DNA of 64,000 bases from Tetraselmis striata (lineage: Eukaryota > Chlorophyta > Chlorodendrophyceae > Chlorodendrales > Chlorodendraceae), in the NCBI GenBank assembly GCA_006384855.1, contig VCJN01000607.1, positions 124,001 through 188,000 of the forward strand, read 5' to 3'. This document shows positions 10,401-22,900 of the stretch, in pieces. The notes under the pieces are model-generated. The model was not told where the DNA came from and did no database searches. It saw only the letters and a program-made list of their open reading frames with translations. Each line of letters begins with the position of its first letter. Within the stretch, counting starts at the first letter, position 1. Both the position numbers and the translations under genes were made by a program.

Positions 10401-13400
10401 GTGCACACGTGTGTGTGTGGGTGTGTGTGGGTGTGTGTGTGTGTGTGTGCCCTCCCCCCTCCTCCCCCTGTCAACCTCAATGGATGCTGGCGTGGTAAGA
10501 AAACAAATAACTGGAACTAGAAAGCTGCCGCGCCTGCCAGAGGCCGAACAAAGATAAGGTCATGGCAGGTGTATTACACGGGCGGGTCGCATGCGGCCCC
10601 AAGTTGAGGCTTACACTCCGGGCTCTGACAGGCACGCCGGCTCCTGTCGTATTTATGAACAAGTGGGTTTGTGTTTGTGCACGAGCTGACTCGTCGATTA
10701 TAAGAATCCATATGATAAGCCTCAAAACGGGTTTGCGCAATCGATGAAGAAACATTCACTTAAGTTCCGCTGTAGTTTCGTCTACATACGACCTCTGGCA
10801 GGCAGAGAAGCTTGTTATTCGCGGTGTTCCTACTACCGCGTCGGCACCCGTATGTGGTACATTCACTCGCACTTGTAACGCAGAGAGAGAGAGAGACCGA
10901 GAGAGAGAGAGACCGAGAGAGACAGAGACAGACAGACCTAGTATGGCATGACGATACCTGGTTTGCCACAACCTAAAGGCGTCACGCTGGCCTAAACATG
11001 AATCCACCGTCAGATACTCTGCCGTAGAACACCGTTGACACGTATGTATCAACGCCTTCCTATACTGACAGTGCTTATTTCATATATATTTCATATAAAA
11101 TATGTTAATATATATATATTCTTTCCTATTCTATTTTTACCACTGCAATATTTCTATAACACCCAACAGTCTATCAGGATGGAAGTTTGGGAATTAGAAA
11201 TATTGAAGTGATAAAAATAGAAAAGAAAAGAAAATGTTTTGATGGTTTGGTTTGGTTTGAAAGAAAACTGGCAGATACATCCCAGTCGTATTGCAACTCG
11301 ATTTCGGATAGCACTAAATATACTTTGAGTTTGTATTGCCTATTATTCAGGAAAAGTATACACGCATTGCTTTTAATTAGATAGCGATACATGAATGCAG
11401 AGCGATATACAGAGATATGATGGCGTTCTTTTTTCTCGCAATGATTACGCGTATGAGGTACCCTCGGGTTGGATCAGATTGAATCAGATCGGAATGCTTG
11501 TACGGTATAGATAATCGCGTTTACGAAGCGTTTACATACTGGCAGGGAATAGAAAGCGCGTTTGGTAAGGATTACAAACTCCGCCGTGTAATCAAGCGTA
11601 GTAGATATGAATGATCGCATAGTCCTCAGTTTCGCGTCCAAGTCTATTATGATGGGACTTGAGCAATACCAAGAGAATAAGAGAATCGAATAGCCGAATA
11701 GAAAAGAAACACCAAAAATGCTACAAGGGCGGCAAAACACAGTCAGGCACCGCCGTTTACGCCACAGATTTTGCCACCTACGCTGTAGTTTATATGTGTG
11801 CATAAATAGACGATATGTATAATACACTATGCATACGGCATATACGATAGTGTATAGTATGTACCTTATACACTAGTGTATACCATTTATACGGCTGTAT
11901 AATACTGTATGTAGATATATAAAATATATATATATACATGCTATGCACTACTGTATATTTATACTATACACTAGTATAAACATATACTATCTCACTCTAT
12001 TACATACTCTATTGCATATATGTAAATATTATACGGTATAGTAAACATATGTTAGATGTGCTGTCACCTACCTCCGCACTCTTGCGCCTGGCGCGTTTTA
12101 CTCAGATCAATAGGAGTTCTGACAGCCCGAAATAAGCTTTCGAAATCCTATCAATACCCCCTTTAAATCCTCAAACCGGGCCTGCCAGTTGGCTCGGCTC
12201 AGTGTGGCATGGACGATGTCTTGTGGGGTAGAGGCTGACCGGGTTGGCGGTCACCTGCAGGGCGTGAAGCACTTTTTTGTGCAGATGGACGCGCCACCCG
12301 GGGAGGACACCGACCGGTCGGCGGCGCTGCAGCTCAAGCTGCCCGCGCTGGTGGAGCTGATGAGCGGAATGACCTTCCACCAGGCTGTCGGTGCGCTGCC
12401 GCCCGCACCACCCGACCGCTCTGCTGGTCCCCGCCTACCCTTCTCCAATTGCCCGGTGGATACGAATTCCTCGAATTCCAGGATGTACATTGGAAGTTTT
12501 GAATTTTGGGGATTTCAATTGCATTTTCGCTGACTTTTTCGCATTGAAGTTTTCGGGATGATCCCTCAAAAGGGCGAGGCTTGTAGGATGTTCCGCTTCT
12601 ATATATAGGTTTTATTGTTACAAATCCTGAATAAGCTGGCAGTTCCCATGGTATACATTGCAGTGGAGCTTAATTCCGGTTCTTTCGTGCGCATGGTGGT
12701 ATGCTCGACTCCGGCACCCCCCGCGCCCGCCCCCCAACCTGAACGGACCGAGCTGATCGCCGCCGCAGTGTTCTGCAACCGCAAGGGCGACGGCGAGAGG
12801 CTGGCCGCGAAGCTCACGTCTTCCGCCTTCCCGGCGGCGTACATATCGGGGAGCCGATCCCAGCAGGAGCGCACCTCCGCGATGACCCAAGTAAGGTGCG
12901 CTGAACGGCGCCCTCCGGCCCCGCCCGCACAGCTCACATTATAGTCCGCCACCTGTTTTGTCATGCCTTGGGACGTATCTTTCTTCTGGATGTGTGTGGG
13001 TCTGAAACGTTTTGAAGTTTGAATTTGAACTTTGTTACGACTTGGTTCCTGCCGGGCTTTTCACCGCGCAGGTCAGCTGTCTTACGGCCCAACTGACACG
13101 AACCCGCATAGGGTCTGCTGCCCCACGATGGGGCAGACATTGCGCGTAGCATGTAGTCCTTTGAAGGCCAAGTCCCTATTACACCCCCCTCCTAGCAGCC
13201 GGCACAGTGATTCCTCATGGGCTACTGTGCCCCTGATACATCGCCATGGTCCCGGCCCTAGACACCCCTCCTCTCCACTCCCCCCTACCCCCAGCATCGA
13301 GGTCTTCCGCCTTTGCGCGCACAACTGGCCCAGGGCTCCAAGCGGCCTCTGGTGTGGTGTTCCACTAGTAGCAGTCCTCGGCCCGCTGTTCGGGTAGGCA

Positions 13401-14012
13401 TCCAGCTAGAGCGGTTCGTGTTGCCGTCCGTTCCATTTGGTGGGGGTTGTCCCGCAGAGCAATAACAGGCGGACTGGGGCCTCTCTTATTTCTCATGCAT
13501 GGGCCTCGAGTCCCCCCAGTCGCCGGGGTGCGTTCCCGGGCCCGGTTATTGGAGCGGCGTGTGGAACAGTTGTTCATCTTGTAACCCCAAAGCCGTCGGA
13601 AGGCCGCGCAGGGGCAGGAGACATGCCAAACGGCATGAGATGCCAATCATAGAAGCCACCAGGCGCACGGAACGCGGTCTTATTGGCAATGTCAGTGTGA
13701 GCCACCCTAAGGGCATGTACTCCTCTGCACGGTAGCGGCCACCGAGAAGTAGCCTCGCGTCTGTGGCTGCTGCTGTTGGGCTAGATTTAATCCATGATGC
13801 GGCAATTGTAATGGCAATATGTACAGTGGTACGTGCAGGAGATGTTGATATCGTGATTCACTTTTGGGAGAGTGTTCCCGAAATCAGGCGCTGATACCAC
13901 GGATGGGAACAACATCCACGATGACCAAACTTGTGTGATGTATGATATTGACAAGCTTATCGCCCGCCATACGAAGAAACGCAGGGGTACAGAGTGGAGC
14001 GTTCGGGATCCG

Positions 14013-14050
<38 letters not shown>

Positions 14051-16353
14051 GGGCGTGTACCTGTTTCGGATCGATTCATTGACTGAAATTGACTATAAAA
14101 AGCGTTTGAACCAGTAACAAATATGAGCGAACCGGATCAACCAGATCGGCATGAAGGTTGGCCATCGGACTGACGCCGTGCCTGCCTGCCTGGGTTTTTC
14201 GGGTGTTGCGGCGGTCTGCCGCTTGCCTCGAAGGGGATTCCAGCGGCGCGTGCTCGTGTCGACGGACCTCACGGCGCGCGGGGTGGACCTGGCGCGCGTC
14301 AACCTGGTGGTCAACCTAGACCTGCCCCCGGAGGCCGCCACGCTGCTGCACCGCATCGGGCGCACGGGGCGATGGGGTAGCCGCGGGGTGGCCGTCACCT
14401 TCTGCTTGGGCGATGAGCTGCCCAAGCTTCGCGATCTCATCGACGAGGTGCTACCTGTTACAGCCCCCTCCCCTTCCCCCTTCCCCCTTCCCTACCTGTT
14501 ACATTTGATTGGGTTAGCGGGTCACAAAAAAGTCGACAATTCTGCACCATTGGGTCGGAGATTCCGGTAATCCCCTTCCACATCGTCCAATCAAACCATG
14601 CGTGTATCAACCTCCTCGTCAGAGCACTTGGATTGTCAGAGCACACTGACGCCTCACCCCCCCCCCCCCCCCCCCAAAGGCAGGCGGCGGCGAGCTCGAG
14701 CCATTGCCAACCCAGATATCAGAGGAGCTCTACCGGTGCGGCAAACGTTGACATTGATGATTACCCAAACAATTATTGCTTTTTCTCATCTGCCAGTGAA
14801 GAAACACTCTTTTTAGTTCCCACCCGCCACCTGCCTCCATGGCCACGCCGTCATCCCGATACATTTGCTGTCATCATGAGGCGCCATTATGCCCCTCCCC
14901 TTCCCCTTGTCGATGAAAACCCGGGAAGGTCCCATCCAAATGGACGGTAACTCCCGTGCGGCCACGCTCGTGCCCGGCGCCGCAGATACGAGCTGGAGTC
15001 CGCCGAGGAGCAAGAGCAGTTCGAGTCGCTCTTGGACGCGCCGCTGCTGCCGGACCCGGACGAGGTCGCAGCGCTAGAGGGTGAGTGACGCTCCCAGTCC
15101 GTCAGGATCGTCAACCGCATCATCGAGATTGTGTTGGGGTTGTCGTGAGGAAAGACATATGGGAAGGCGCGCGCACACACACACACACACACACACATAC
15201 ACCGTCCAGGCGAATGCCGTTATACTTCACGCATGTCAACTGAACATGGCGTCCTCAGCAGGCGGATTGAGCGACGCAAGTTGCGTATGGCGATGGATGC
15301 GCTCTCAACAAGCGCGCAATGCCATCGCCGGGCATGTGAGCGGTGCCGGAAGATAACAACCGTTGGCGCTTTTGGTATTTGAACCGTTTTGTTTTGGTGT
15401 GGCATCGGCTGTGTAGCGGCTATGGTTGGCGATGAGGAAGGAGAGGCCATGCCGGGCGACGGGAGCGATGCGGCGTGGGACTACGCGGCGTACTACAACT
15501 ACTGGTATGGCAGCGGCACGGCGGCTCACCAACCCTCCGGTTGGCCGGCGGGCGACCGCGAGGTACGGCGTAACCCTGGCGACAGCAATGACGTCCCCAA
15601 TCGGCATCCCATCCGCAAACGGCGTCCATCCCTATCAAGCGGCCGCCTCTCTTGGCAGGGATGCCTCGCATGCACACCGTGACCGCGCTTCGGGTTTGCT
15701 ATTTATGTATTTATTTTGAGCATGGTTCCAGATCCCAGCCATTGCATTCGGCAAGCGCATGTGCCGCCTGCATGCTATCACATTCCCTTCGTTGCTTGCC
15801 CCCCCCCCCCCCCCCCCCCCCCCTTCCTCCCATTGCCCTGAATGGCGGCCTGCAGTTGTAGATAGGAACGGTGCACTCTCCAACATCATCACCGATTTAC
15901 ATTTCGTCCCCCGCCGTTGCCTCTGCAGTCGCAGCCTGAAGCCTATCCACATGCTGAAGGACCGAATCCCCAATGGCCCGGCTGGACCGCAGGCAAGTGA
16001 ACAAGCGCATCAGCGCGGCCACCGCACAGCTGCACCGGTTGTTGTGTTTTTTGCTCGGATGCTTTTCGTTTTTCCTTCCCATGGCCAATGATAATCCTAT
16101 CTTTAAGCGCTGCTTGGTGATGCTGGCAGGTGAGAATCCGTCCACGCCGTGGCCTCCTGGCCCGCCACCGGGAGACGCTCCTCCTGCGCCGCCGCAGGAC
16201 ACTTCCGCGCCATCGCAGTCAGCACAGTACGAGAAGTATCTGTGCGAGTATCACGCGTGGACGGCCAAGTACTCAGAATGGAGGGACCAGTACCGGCTGT
16301 GGTTGTACAACTTTCACATGGAGGCCGCGTATCAGGCATACTATGGCACATAG
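7173..16353 (+). CDS. DDX20: DEAD-box RNA helicase, DDX20/Gemin3-like (14 exons, 586 aa)
   Basis: Exons: 7173-7361, 8338-8418, 8503-8550, 8725-8825, 9979-10156, 10267-10374, 12261-12390, 12769-12895, 14234-14447, 14680-14735, 14986-15080, 15417-15562, 15929-15992, 16130-16353. All phases join without a stop. Motifs in order: Q motif (GFGRPSPVQ), I (AKSGTGKT), Ia (PTRE), Ib (TPGR), II (DEAD), III (SAT), IV (VFCNRK), V (STDLTARGVD), VI (HRIGRTGR), so an ATP-dependent RNA helicase is expected. The N-terminal core (RPSPVQ...DLIVQAKSGTGKT) and the Tyr/Trp-rich C-terminus (WDYAAYYNYWYGS, then YEKYLCEYHAWTAKYSEW) resemble animal DDX20/Gemin3, an SMN-complex helicase for snRNP assembly. It is shorter than human DDX20, mainly in the linker before the C-terminus. 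Intron 13 is GC-AG. The helicase call is near certain; DDX20 orthology is from memory of the family. Confidence 0.9.
7376..7405 (+). repeat. C30 tract in helicase intron 1
   Basis: Thirty consecutive C on the sense strand shortly after the donor at 7362. Intron 1 holds two more C tracts, at 8209-8226 and 8281-8303, the latter 34 bases before the acceptor. Confidence 0.95.
9395..9520. repeat. Dispersed intronic repeat R5, copy 1
   Basis: The run gacctctggcaggc, preceded by a gttctgctgcagtttcgtc-type stretch, recurs at 10725-10830 in helicase intron 6 and, more diverged, at 34655-34735 in the membrane-protein gene. It is non-coding. Confidence 0.55.
10725..10830. repeat. Dispersed intronic repeat R5, copy 2
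   Basis: Shares gacctctggcaggc and the preceding (a)gttccgctgtagtttcgtc-type segment with 9395-9520. It lies in helicase intron 6, whose remainder is AT-rich with a (GA)n run near 10880-10930 and (TA)-rich palindromic stretches at 11820-12060. Confidence 0.5.
13012..13180. repeat. Dispersed repeat R2, copy 1 (helicase intron 8)
   Basis: Starts with a tttgaatttgaactttgtta-like segment, followed by tacggccc, cgcatagggtc and a final ggccaagt. The same order recurs at 16588-16710, and the first part at 25285-25330. It looks like a short non-coding element. It contains a CGCGCAG that mimics a splice acceptor, but the true exon 9 acceptor is at 14233. Confidence 0.6.
14017..14048. repeat. (CT)n microsatellite in helicase intron 8
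   Basis: About sixteen CT units on the sense strand. Confidence 0.9.
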
Positions 16354-16562
16354 TGACACTGCTTTGGTGGGCAGTGCGAACGTGGGCACCCCTCATGGCA
16401 ATCTGTACCTATAGTGCGCATGCACTACGTTGTTATTAGCCTTTTAATGAACGTAGTCACCAATACATTCAGTTATTTGGCTCGCGTGTCAGGCATGCTG
16501 TGCGAAATTGCTTTGTATTCTCGAGTTATTGAACATTCCGTGCTTAGTATATCTGTGGATGG

Positions 16563-16567
16563 TGTAA
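16563..16567 (+). terminator. TGTAA poly(A) signal of the helicase gene
   Basis: The first TGTAA downstream of the stop codon, about 210 bases past it, a plausible 3' UTR length. Confidence 0.45.
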
Positions 16568-16587
16568 TCTGATGCCGATATATTGTT

Positions 16588-16710
16588 AGTAAATTTGAAT
16601 TTTGAATTTTGTTGCAACTTTGTTCCTGGACCAGCTGGCCTACGGCCCGACTACCTGTACACGCATAGGGTCGGCTGTGCCCGTCGCCCTAGAAAGACCA
16701 AGTTAAATAG
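16588..16710. repeat. Dispersed repeat R2, copy 2
   Basis: Same sequence order as 13012-13180: ttgaattttgttgcaacttt, then ctacggcccgac, acgcatagggtc and agaccaagtt. It starts right after the helicase gene's probable poly(A) site. Confidence 0.6.
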
Positions 16711-16809
16711 GTAATATATATGCTTTATAACATTAAACATATTTTGTCGTCTTTTTTCGCGCGTGGGGCTACTCGTATATTATTAGTAGACACGCGCGCG
16801 ATCCTTCTA

Positions 16810-17215
16810 TGTGTACACCTCTCCACATAAGTCCTAGGCCTCTTTTCGCCGAATGCGAGTAGGGCAACTTCATTTAGGGTTTGTGACCTGAAACTCTGGA
16901 TTGTTGCACATTTATGTTTAGTCGTCATCACCATAGGGTTTAATAAAGTCATAATACCCCAATACCCTCTTAGCTGTGCCATACAAGCTGTCATGGCACC
17001 AGATTGAGCGCACTGAAAAGTACTTCTGTAACACATGGGTTGGTAACCATGACGTGTCGCTGCGCATACGTAGACCATTGGATAGTGGGATGGCTATGGA
17101 TGAGTGAGGAAACACGTTGGCACAGGGGCTATACAAGGCGGTTTAAGGTGGATTGGGGGCATGTGAGCATCGTGGGCCACTGTGAGTATGTATTGATGCC
17201 ATCGTGACTGCGGTG
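16810..17215. repeat. Dispersed repeat R3, copy 1
   Basis: About 400 bp with blocks collinear to 47385-47800: ctccacataagtc, ttcgccgaat, agtagggca, gacctgaaa, tcaccataggg, tagaccattg, gtgggatggc and gaggaaaca. Copies are roughly 65-75 percent alike by eye, so the family is old. No ORF is shared, which suggests a non-autonomous element. Confidence 0.6.
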
Positions 17216-17854
17216 TTGCCCCCCTTGCTGAGCAACCGTTAAAAGACCAACCGAAAATTCATAGCGGCTCGGGGATTGCTCGGGCAAAAAGATAATTCTG
17301 AGGGAACGATTATTTGCGCAAACAAGTAATGTTCGGATGCCACTACAATCTTGCGGGCGTCCGGGCAAGTTTAGGCACCTTTTCGCCCTTCAACGGAGTA
17401 GGCGGTGGCAACATGACGCGTATTGCACCAATTGGCCATATAATGGGCGTAGAACTTTTACGGTGCATGCGTCTCAGTACCCAATATCCGGTGATCCATC
17501 TTACTACATGTTTTAAATGTTTACGTATTGGCACGCGAAGCACTGATAATTGGTTCATGCCCCCTTTTAGCGATGCTGGGTATGGGCCGATGGGCGCCAC
17601 GTTTCATTCCCTCGTTTCATTCCCACGTTTTATTCCACCATCATAAAGGTGATAAAAGCTACGCCATTCTCGTGCCACTCTGCAGGCGATAACGCGACAC
17701 TCGTCGTCGAGACCAGGTTCGCGTAAGTCATATTACCGAGTAGTACTCGCGAGTAATCACCCGTACGCAATCCGATTAATACCCTAAATGAAATGATATT
17801 AAGCACCGCAATACATTATACAAGGCGGGAACCGGGTGTACTGCAGCATACCGA

Positions 17855-17886
17855 GTAAAGGTAAAGTAAAGTTCGCCCCGGGACAA
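17855..17886 (-). mobile_element. SINE tail fragment
   Basis: About 32 bp (gtaaagtaaagttcgccccg plus flanking bases) matching the reverse complement of the SINE 3' tail seen at 32604 and 36395: extreme 5' truncation or a deletion remnant. Confidence 0.45.
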
Positions 17887-19374
17887 TGCACCGATCACGT
17901 GCCAACAAAAGCAGCCACATTTTTTCAATGCAAGTACATCCGTGGTCAAATACGTTGCGCGAGTCTACTTCCGCCAGGAAATGATGCAACTGTGAACAAA
18001 CTATCCACTGCCTCACTCCCCACTATCTATGGCCCTTCACCAGAAGCCGTGCTCGCGTGATGGTGCGCGATGCTTGATAAGGCTGGACGCCTTGATTTGG
18101 CCGCACTGGCAGGCCCTTAAACCTCGGATATTGTGAGCTATACATATTTCGACCGGGTGCGGCAACAATGCGGACAACGCAGGGATCGGGAGGCTGAGTC
18201 CGCTGCTCCAGGTGCAGGCCGCTGTGCGGCCCCCTCCCAGCTCAGCCGCGGTAGCAAGGCAGCTCTGCACTAATGGTTCTGGCAACCAGGTAGGATGGCG
18301 GTAGGATGGCGGGGTTTCTACCTCTGCAGATTTGCAAATAACCTCGCTGCCTTGCCGCATAGGCCCACGAGCTTTAGAAGAGTAGGCCTGCGGGTCGCAG
18401 TGGTACAAGGGGGGGGGGGGGGGGGGGGGGGCAATGCTGGCAACCAGGCGCAGGCTGGCCGGTCACGGCTGCGGGCAGACCGTGATGTGCCACTCGATGG
18501 GCTTGAACGATGGTTGCTGTGCAGCAGGGTCTTCTGCCAACACATCATGCCGATGCATGTATGCACATGTACACGAGTAAACCTTTGCCACTCCTCACAC
18601 TTTGACAAGTAAATGTGCAGTGAGCATCTCCATACCTGTATCAAGCAAGTTTGACGATACTGCAAAATGTGGTTGGGCAGTTGGAAAGGGCGAGCTTCGA
18701 GAATGGCAATGCTTTTCGGAAGGTGTGTCGACAGGGTGGAGAGCCAATAACCGAAATAATGAATCCCCCCCACTCCGTGTCTAGCACAGTCCGCGAGCCT
18801 GAAACGCTGAAGAAAAGGCCAACCCCACCTGCCCTGGTAAACGCCAGGCATGCATTTACTGTCCAGCAAAGCCAGCAGGTCTTGTTTTGGTCGCCATAAA
18901 TTGCTTACCACCTGCTCCAGGACGGCTGGAAGCCCAAGTAGCGGCCAATTTCTTAGCAGATTTTGGCAAGTTGGGCATTCGCCGTGCCCGATGTGCCGCT
19001 GCTGCAGTGCAACCGGGTTGTAAACTTTTACACAACCCACCCCTGACTATAGTGCCGCAGCCGTTGCCTCACTGAATGGCCTCAGTCGCTGCTAGCGAGG
19101 GATACCGGCCGTCGAAAAAGTATCGGCGGAGGTGGTGGCGCAAGGGCCAATGCCGGCATGCGCGTCCCCCGCCGCCGCCGACGTGTTCCTCTGGACCCAT
19201 ACCACCTGTCAAATAGCGCCGACCGGTACAGTCCGCGTATTTCGACTCCTGCGGCAGATACCCCGGCTGTGGGGCGAGATCTGGCCAAATTTGCCTAGAT
19301 GCGCGACATTGGCACTCGCATTGAGTGTCGCGGAAGGCCAGGGGGCCTGTGCGGGCGCGGCGGGAGTGAGAGCA

Positions 19375-19478
19375 GTTTTTGTTTTTCGCTCCCGGGACAG
19401 GACTGGCAGCAGTGAAACCCTTGCAGCGTCTCTACGACGGCCGTTTGGGCAGCAATCCAGTCACGGAAAGCCCTGGGT
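19375..19478. repeat. Dispersed repeat R1
   Basis: Best-preserved R1 core: cccgggacaggactggcag, gcagcgtctctacgacgg, cgtttgggcagcaa. Collinear with 5615-5722. Confidence 0.7.
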
Positions 19479-19747
19479 AGGCGACGCTCCGTTATAGTCA
19501 TCGAGCAAATTGCCGAAGCATTCTGCAAGACTGAACAGAGGCCAGTGACAAAATTTCCAACACTGTGTCCAGCAGTATGTCTGGGAAGTGTGGCTTGAAG
19601 GGCGATGAAATTCTCTGATGATGTTTCGGGGCTGATCGACGGGGTCGATCGGATATATCCTGTTTCACTGCACACCTGCACGTGGTACCCGATGTAGGAT
19701 AGCGGTAATAATGTACGGCAATACGGATACGGGGGTATACGGGTACT

Positions 19748-19840
19748 GTAAAAGTAAAAGTAAAGTTCGCCCCGGGACATCGGCCGAAGCCGCCCCAGCA
19801 CTTGACCTCGTGCGCCAACTGCAGTCGTAGGTCTGGCATA
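19748..19840 (-). mobile_element. tRNA-derived SINE, 5'-truncated copy
   Basis: The reverse complement matches the 3' half of the SINE at 32353-32604 (gccagacctacgactgcag, cgcacgaggtcaagtgctgg, a tttactttta tail). The tRNA-like head is absent. Flanks share about eight bases (tactgta on each side), a probable target duplication. Confidence 0.65.
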
Positions 19841-19943
19841 CTGTACTTTACTGTACTTTATACTACTCGTAATCCAGGGTTCGTAACCCTTCTGGACGCC
19901 TATGTTATCGCGATTAAAGATTGGTCCTCTGCGGTCACGTACG

Positions 19944-19958
19944 ATTAAGCGCGGGGGT
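19944..19958. repeat. LINE-A left target-site duplication
   Basis: attaagcgcgggggt, identical to 24401-24415. It fixes the 5' end of the inserted element at 19959. Confidence 0.85.
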
Positions 19959-22900
19959 TTTACCTATCTATCGCCTCCCCCGATCCCCAGCCTCTGGCTG
20001 TGGCGTGGCCGGTGGGGGTTCAGCACCGTGGGGCGTCCTCTGGCCCCTCCAGGCCCCTCTGCTAGGGGGTCTCCCGTGGGGGTAGCGGTCCCGGCGGGGG
20101 CGGCGGTGGTGGTGGGCGCGATGGCGCGGGTGCAGTCATCGACGCCCGGCGTGGGCGTTGACTGGCAATTCCGGTGTTGCGATGGCGGCTGCGGACGCAC
20201 CTACCGGCGGCCAGCCCCCTTGTGCACGCACGTGAACCACGGGATGGAGTCCGACGACCCGGAGGTAGCTGCCATGCACCTCGCCTACGCTACGACTTTC
20301 GACCCTTCTGTGTATCTGCGGTGCGTCCCACGAGACGGCTGCCCGCGCTCGGGCCACCACGTGTTCCATGGCGCGCAAGCGGCGGCCCGTGCCGCCACCT
20401 GCCAGTTCTGCAGCCCCCCTCCTGCCACGGCTCCGCCCCCCGGTGTGGCTCTCCCGGCGTCGGCAGCTGGCGTGCGGGCGCTGCAGCGCCAGCACGCGCC
20501 GGCCCCTGCCTCAGCCGCTCATGATGCCGCTCTCGCGGCCACCGCTCGGTGGTGCGCAACCAGCGATGTCTACCGCAAGATGCCCCGTACGCCGCTGCGG
20601 GGCACGGCTGTCGGCGTCTGTCCCGCAGCTCGGCCTGTCCTCTTCCCCCTGCTAGACCGTACGCTGGCCTATGCTGACCGCTTCCCTCCTACCGACGACC
20701 GGTCGTACGGGGCCGAAGGCGCTGTCTGCGTATTTGCGGGGCTTCTACTGCGACCCTACCCATCCAGCAGCCCCGCAGTTGTGCGGAAATTGGCGGAGCG
20801 GCGAGTGCGGCTGTGGGAGGCAGGGGATGCTGTGCGCGCCGGCTTCTCGGTGTGCGGGATGCAGCAACTGTGGCGCGAATCGCGGGATGGCAGCGAGTTA
20901 CATAATTACCAGATAGAGGCGGGTGAGCTGCCGACGACCACATCTCGGAGTGCCCGCCGACGGAAGCGCCGGCGATCTGCGAGGGCGCGGGCGGCTGCTG
21001 CTGAGACTGCGGAAGGGGGCGCCGATGCTGCGGCTGATGGGGTGCCGCCGGCGGTGGTGGATGCTCACCGCCGGGCGGCGAAACTCACCGCTGTGCAGGA
21101 GCTGCGCCGCGCTCGCCAGGCGCTGGACACTGCTGACCTCGGCATGGTGTCTGGCGCCGCTGCGGCGCTCCCTGCCCTCGATGCCCTCCATCCGCCTCCT
21201 GCTGCCACCAGCCCGGAGTACTCTCCCCCCGAAGAACCGCCGGACCTGCAACGGGCGCCGCCGTCGTGGGGCGACAATGCGGATGAGGTTATGCGGTGGG
21301 AGGAGGACCAGCGGCGGGTTCTGCGTCGTGCACCCCGCCTTTCCGCAGGGCATGTGGACTGGTGGCGTTGGGAGCACATCATGGACCTAGACGTACCTTC
21401 ATGGCGCCTGTGGGTGAACCGCTGCCTGGCGGGGCGGTGCCACTCGCGCACTGCGGCTTTCTTGGCGAGTGGCTCCGTCTTTGCGCTCCACAAGGACGAC
21501 CCCGCCGCGCGCGAGGAGCGGGAAAAGAGCGGCGAGCCGCTGCGAGTACGCCCGCTCGGCGTCGGCTCCGTGCTGGTGCGCCTGGCCTCCGCCCACGCTC
21601 TGGGACAAGTGGGTGCGGATGCGCGGGAGGTCATGGGCCCGGTGCAACGCAGCTTTCAGTCGGGAGCTGGCTGTGAGACGGCGTATATGAGCATGCGGGT
21701 GGCGCTGCAACTTTTCGGCGGGCGTGGTACTGGTGGGAAAGGACTACTACTCCTGGATATTCGGAATGCCTTCAATGAGGTATCCCGGGGTGCGATACTT
21801 TACGGCTTGCTTCAGCACCCGCGGCTACATGGCCTGATCCCTTTTTTCCAGATGTTGTACGATCGCCGTAGCGACCTGTACTACTACGCGACGGATGATC
21901 CCGGTACTTTGCGCGCCACCCTACAGTCTCGTACGGGTGTACGCCAGGGTGATGTCCTGGCCCCGCTGTACTTCTGCCTCGCTATCGCGGGCCCAGTGCA
22001 AGCGGTTGTGGCTCGTACCGCCGCTGATACTTTTTGCCAGAGTTTTGCGGATGATTGCGGCGCGGCCACTGCCGCGGCCCACGTTCCGCGCGTTTTCGAC
22101 GAGTACTGCACGGAGCTTTCCAAAATCGGACTGGTGGTACAGGACAGTAAGACGCGGTACGTTCGTCACCCCGGCGACAGCGAGTCCGAGTTGCGGACAG
22201 TACGGGAGAAGTTGGCCCCGGGAGGATATCGGACCCCGGCCGATGATCCTGTCCAGGATGGCGCCGTGTACCTGGGTGCTCCTATTAGCCATTACCCCGA
22301 GTGGATGACCGGCGCGTTGGGGCGGCGCCGGGAGGCCCACGCCACACTGTTGGAGCGCATCGCCTCCTTTGGCACGTCGGGATACGGCTGCCACCATGGG
22401 GCCATGCGGTTGCTGGTCGTGTGCGCGGTGCGGCAGACTGGCTTCCTCAGCCGCATGATGCCGCCGTCGGAGCTGGACCCTTTCTTGGAGGCCGTGGACG
22501 CCGCCAACATTTCGGCTGCGTTTTCGCTGCTTGGCCTGGACGCTTGCGACCAGTCTACACCGCGCATGGAGGCTGCAATCGTTCAGATGAGTATGCCCGC
22601 GGATTTTGGCGGTCTGAATCTGGCCTTGCTGCAGTCCGAGGCCCCTGCGGCGTTTTATTCCGCGCAATCGGTTGTCCTGCCAAAGCTGGTACGGGAGTAC
22701 GGGCCCGCCCTTGGCCCCTTATACGAGGCGGTCCGCGCCGAGGTGTCGTCCGTGGCTACGAGTGCTTTGCCATGGGCGCGTGAGACGCGCCGCGTGTACG
22801 AGACTGTACGGGCCCTAACCACGTTACCGCAAGAAGATGTGCGGCGCGCACGCGCGGCGTATGGGCACGCCCACGAGATCTTCGAGTTACTTACGGTCAG

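Larger units (their letters stand above)
16354..19943. other. Repeat-rich intergenic region
   Basis: It contains R2 (16588-16710), R3 (16810-17215), two SINE fragments, R1 (19375-19478) and a G23 tract (18409-18431). A minus-strand frame of 240 codons at 18318-19040 spans the G tract and an acceptor-like sequence (GACCCGCAG) just below it, so exons on the minus strand are conceivable, but the translation looks like non-coding DNA and no family is seen. Confidence 0.5.

Noticed and set aside
12891-12896. CAA|GTAAGG as the end of helicase exon 8
   Set aside because: This donor gives the wrong phase for exon 9 and leaves the helicase sequence short. The donor five bases later (AAG|GTGCGC) restores phase and yields AMTQVRGFQRRVLVSTD.
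18318-19040. A 240-codon minus-strand protein
   Set aside because: It reads through a poly(C) tract and has the residue mix of translated intergenic DNA (many Cys, His, Trp, Gln). Kept only as a note in the intergenic entry.
19902-20120. Start of the LINE-A protein at the Met at 19902
   Set aside because: The frame is open but 19902-19958 lies outside the target-site duplication; the first Met inside the element is at 20121.
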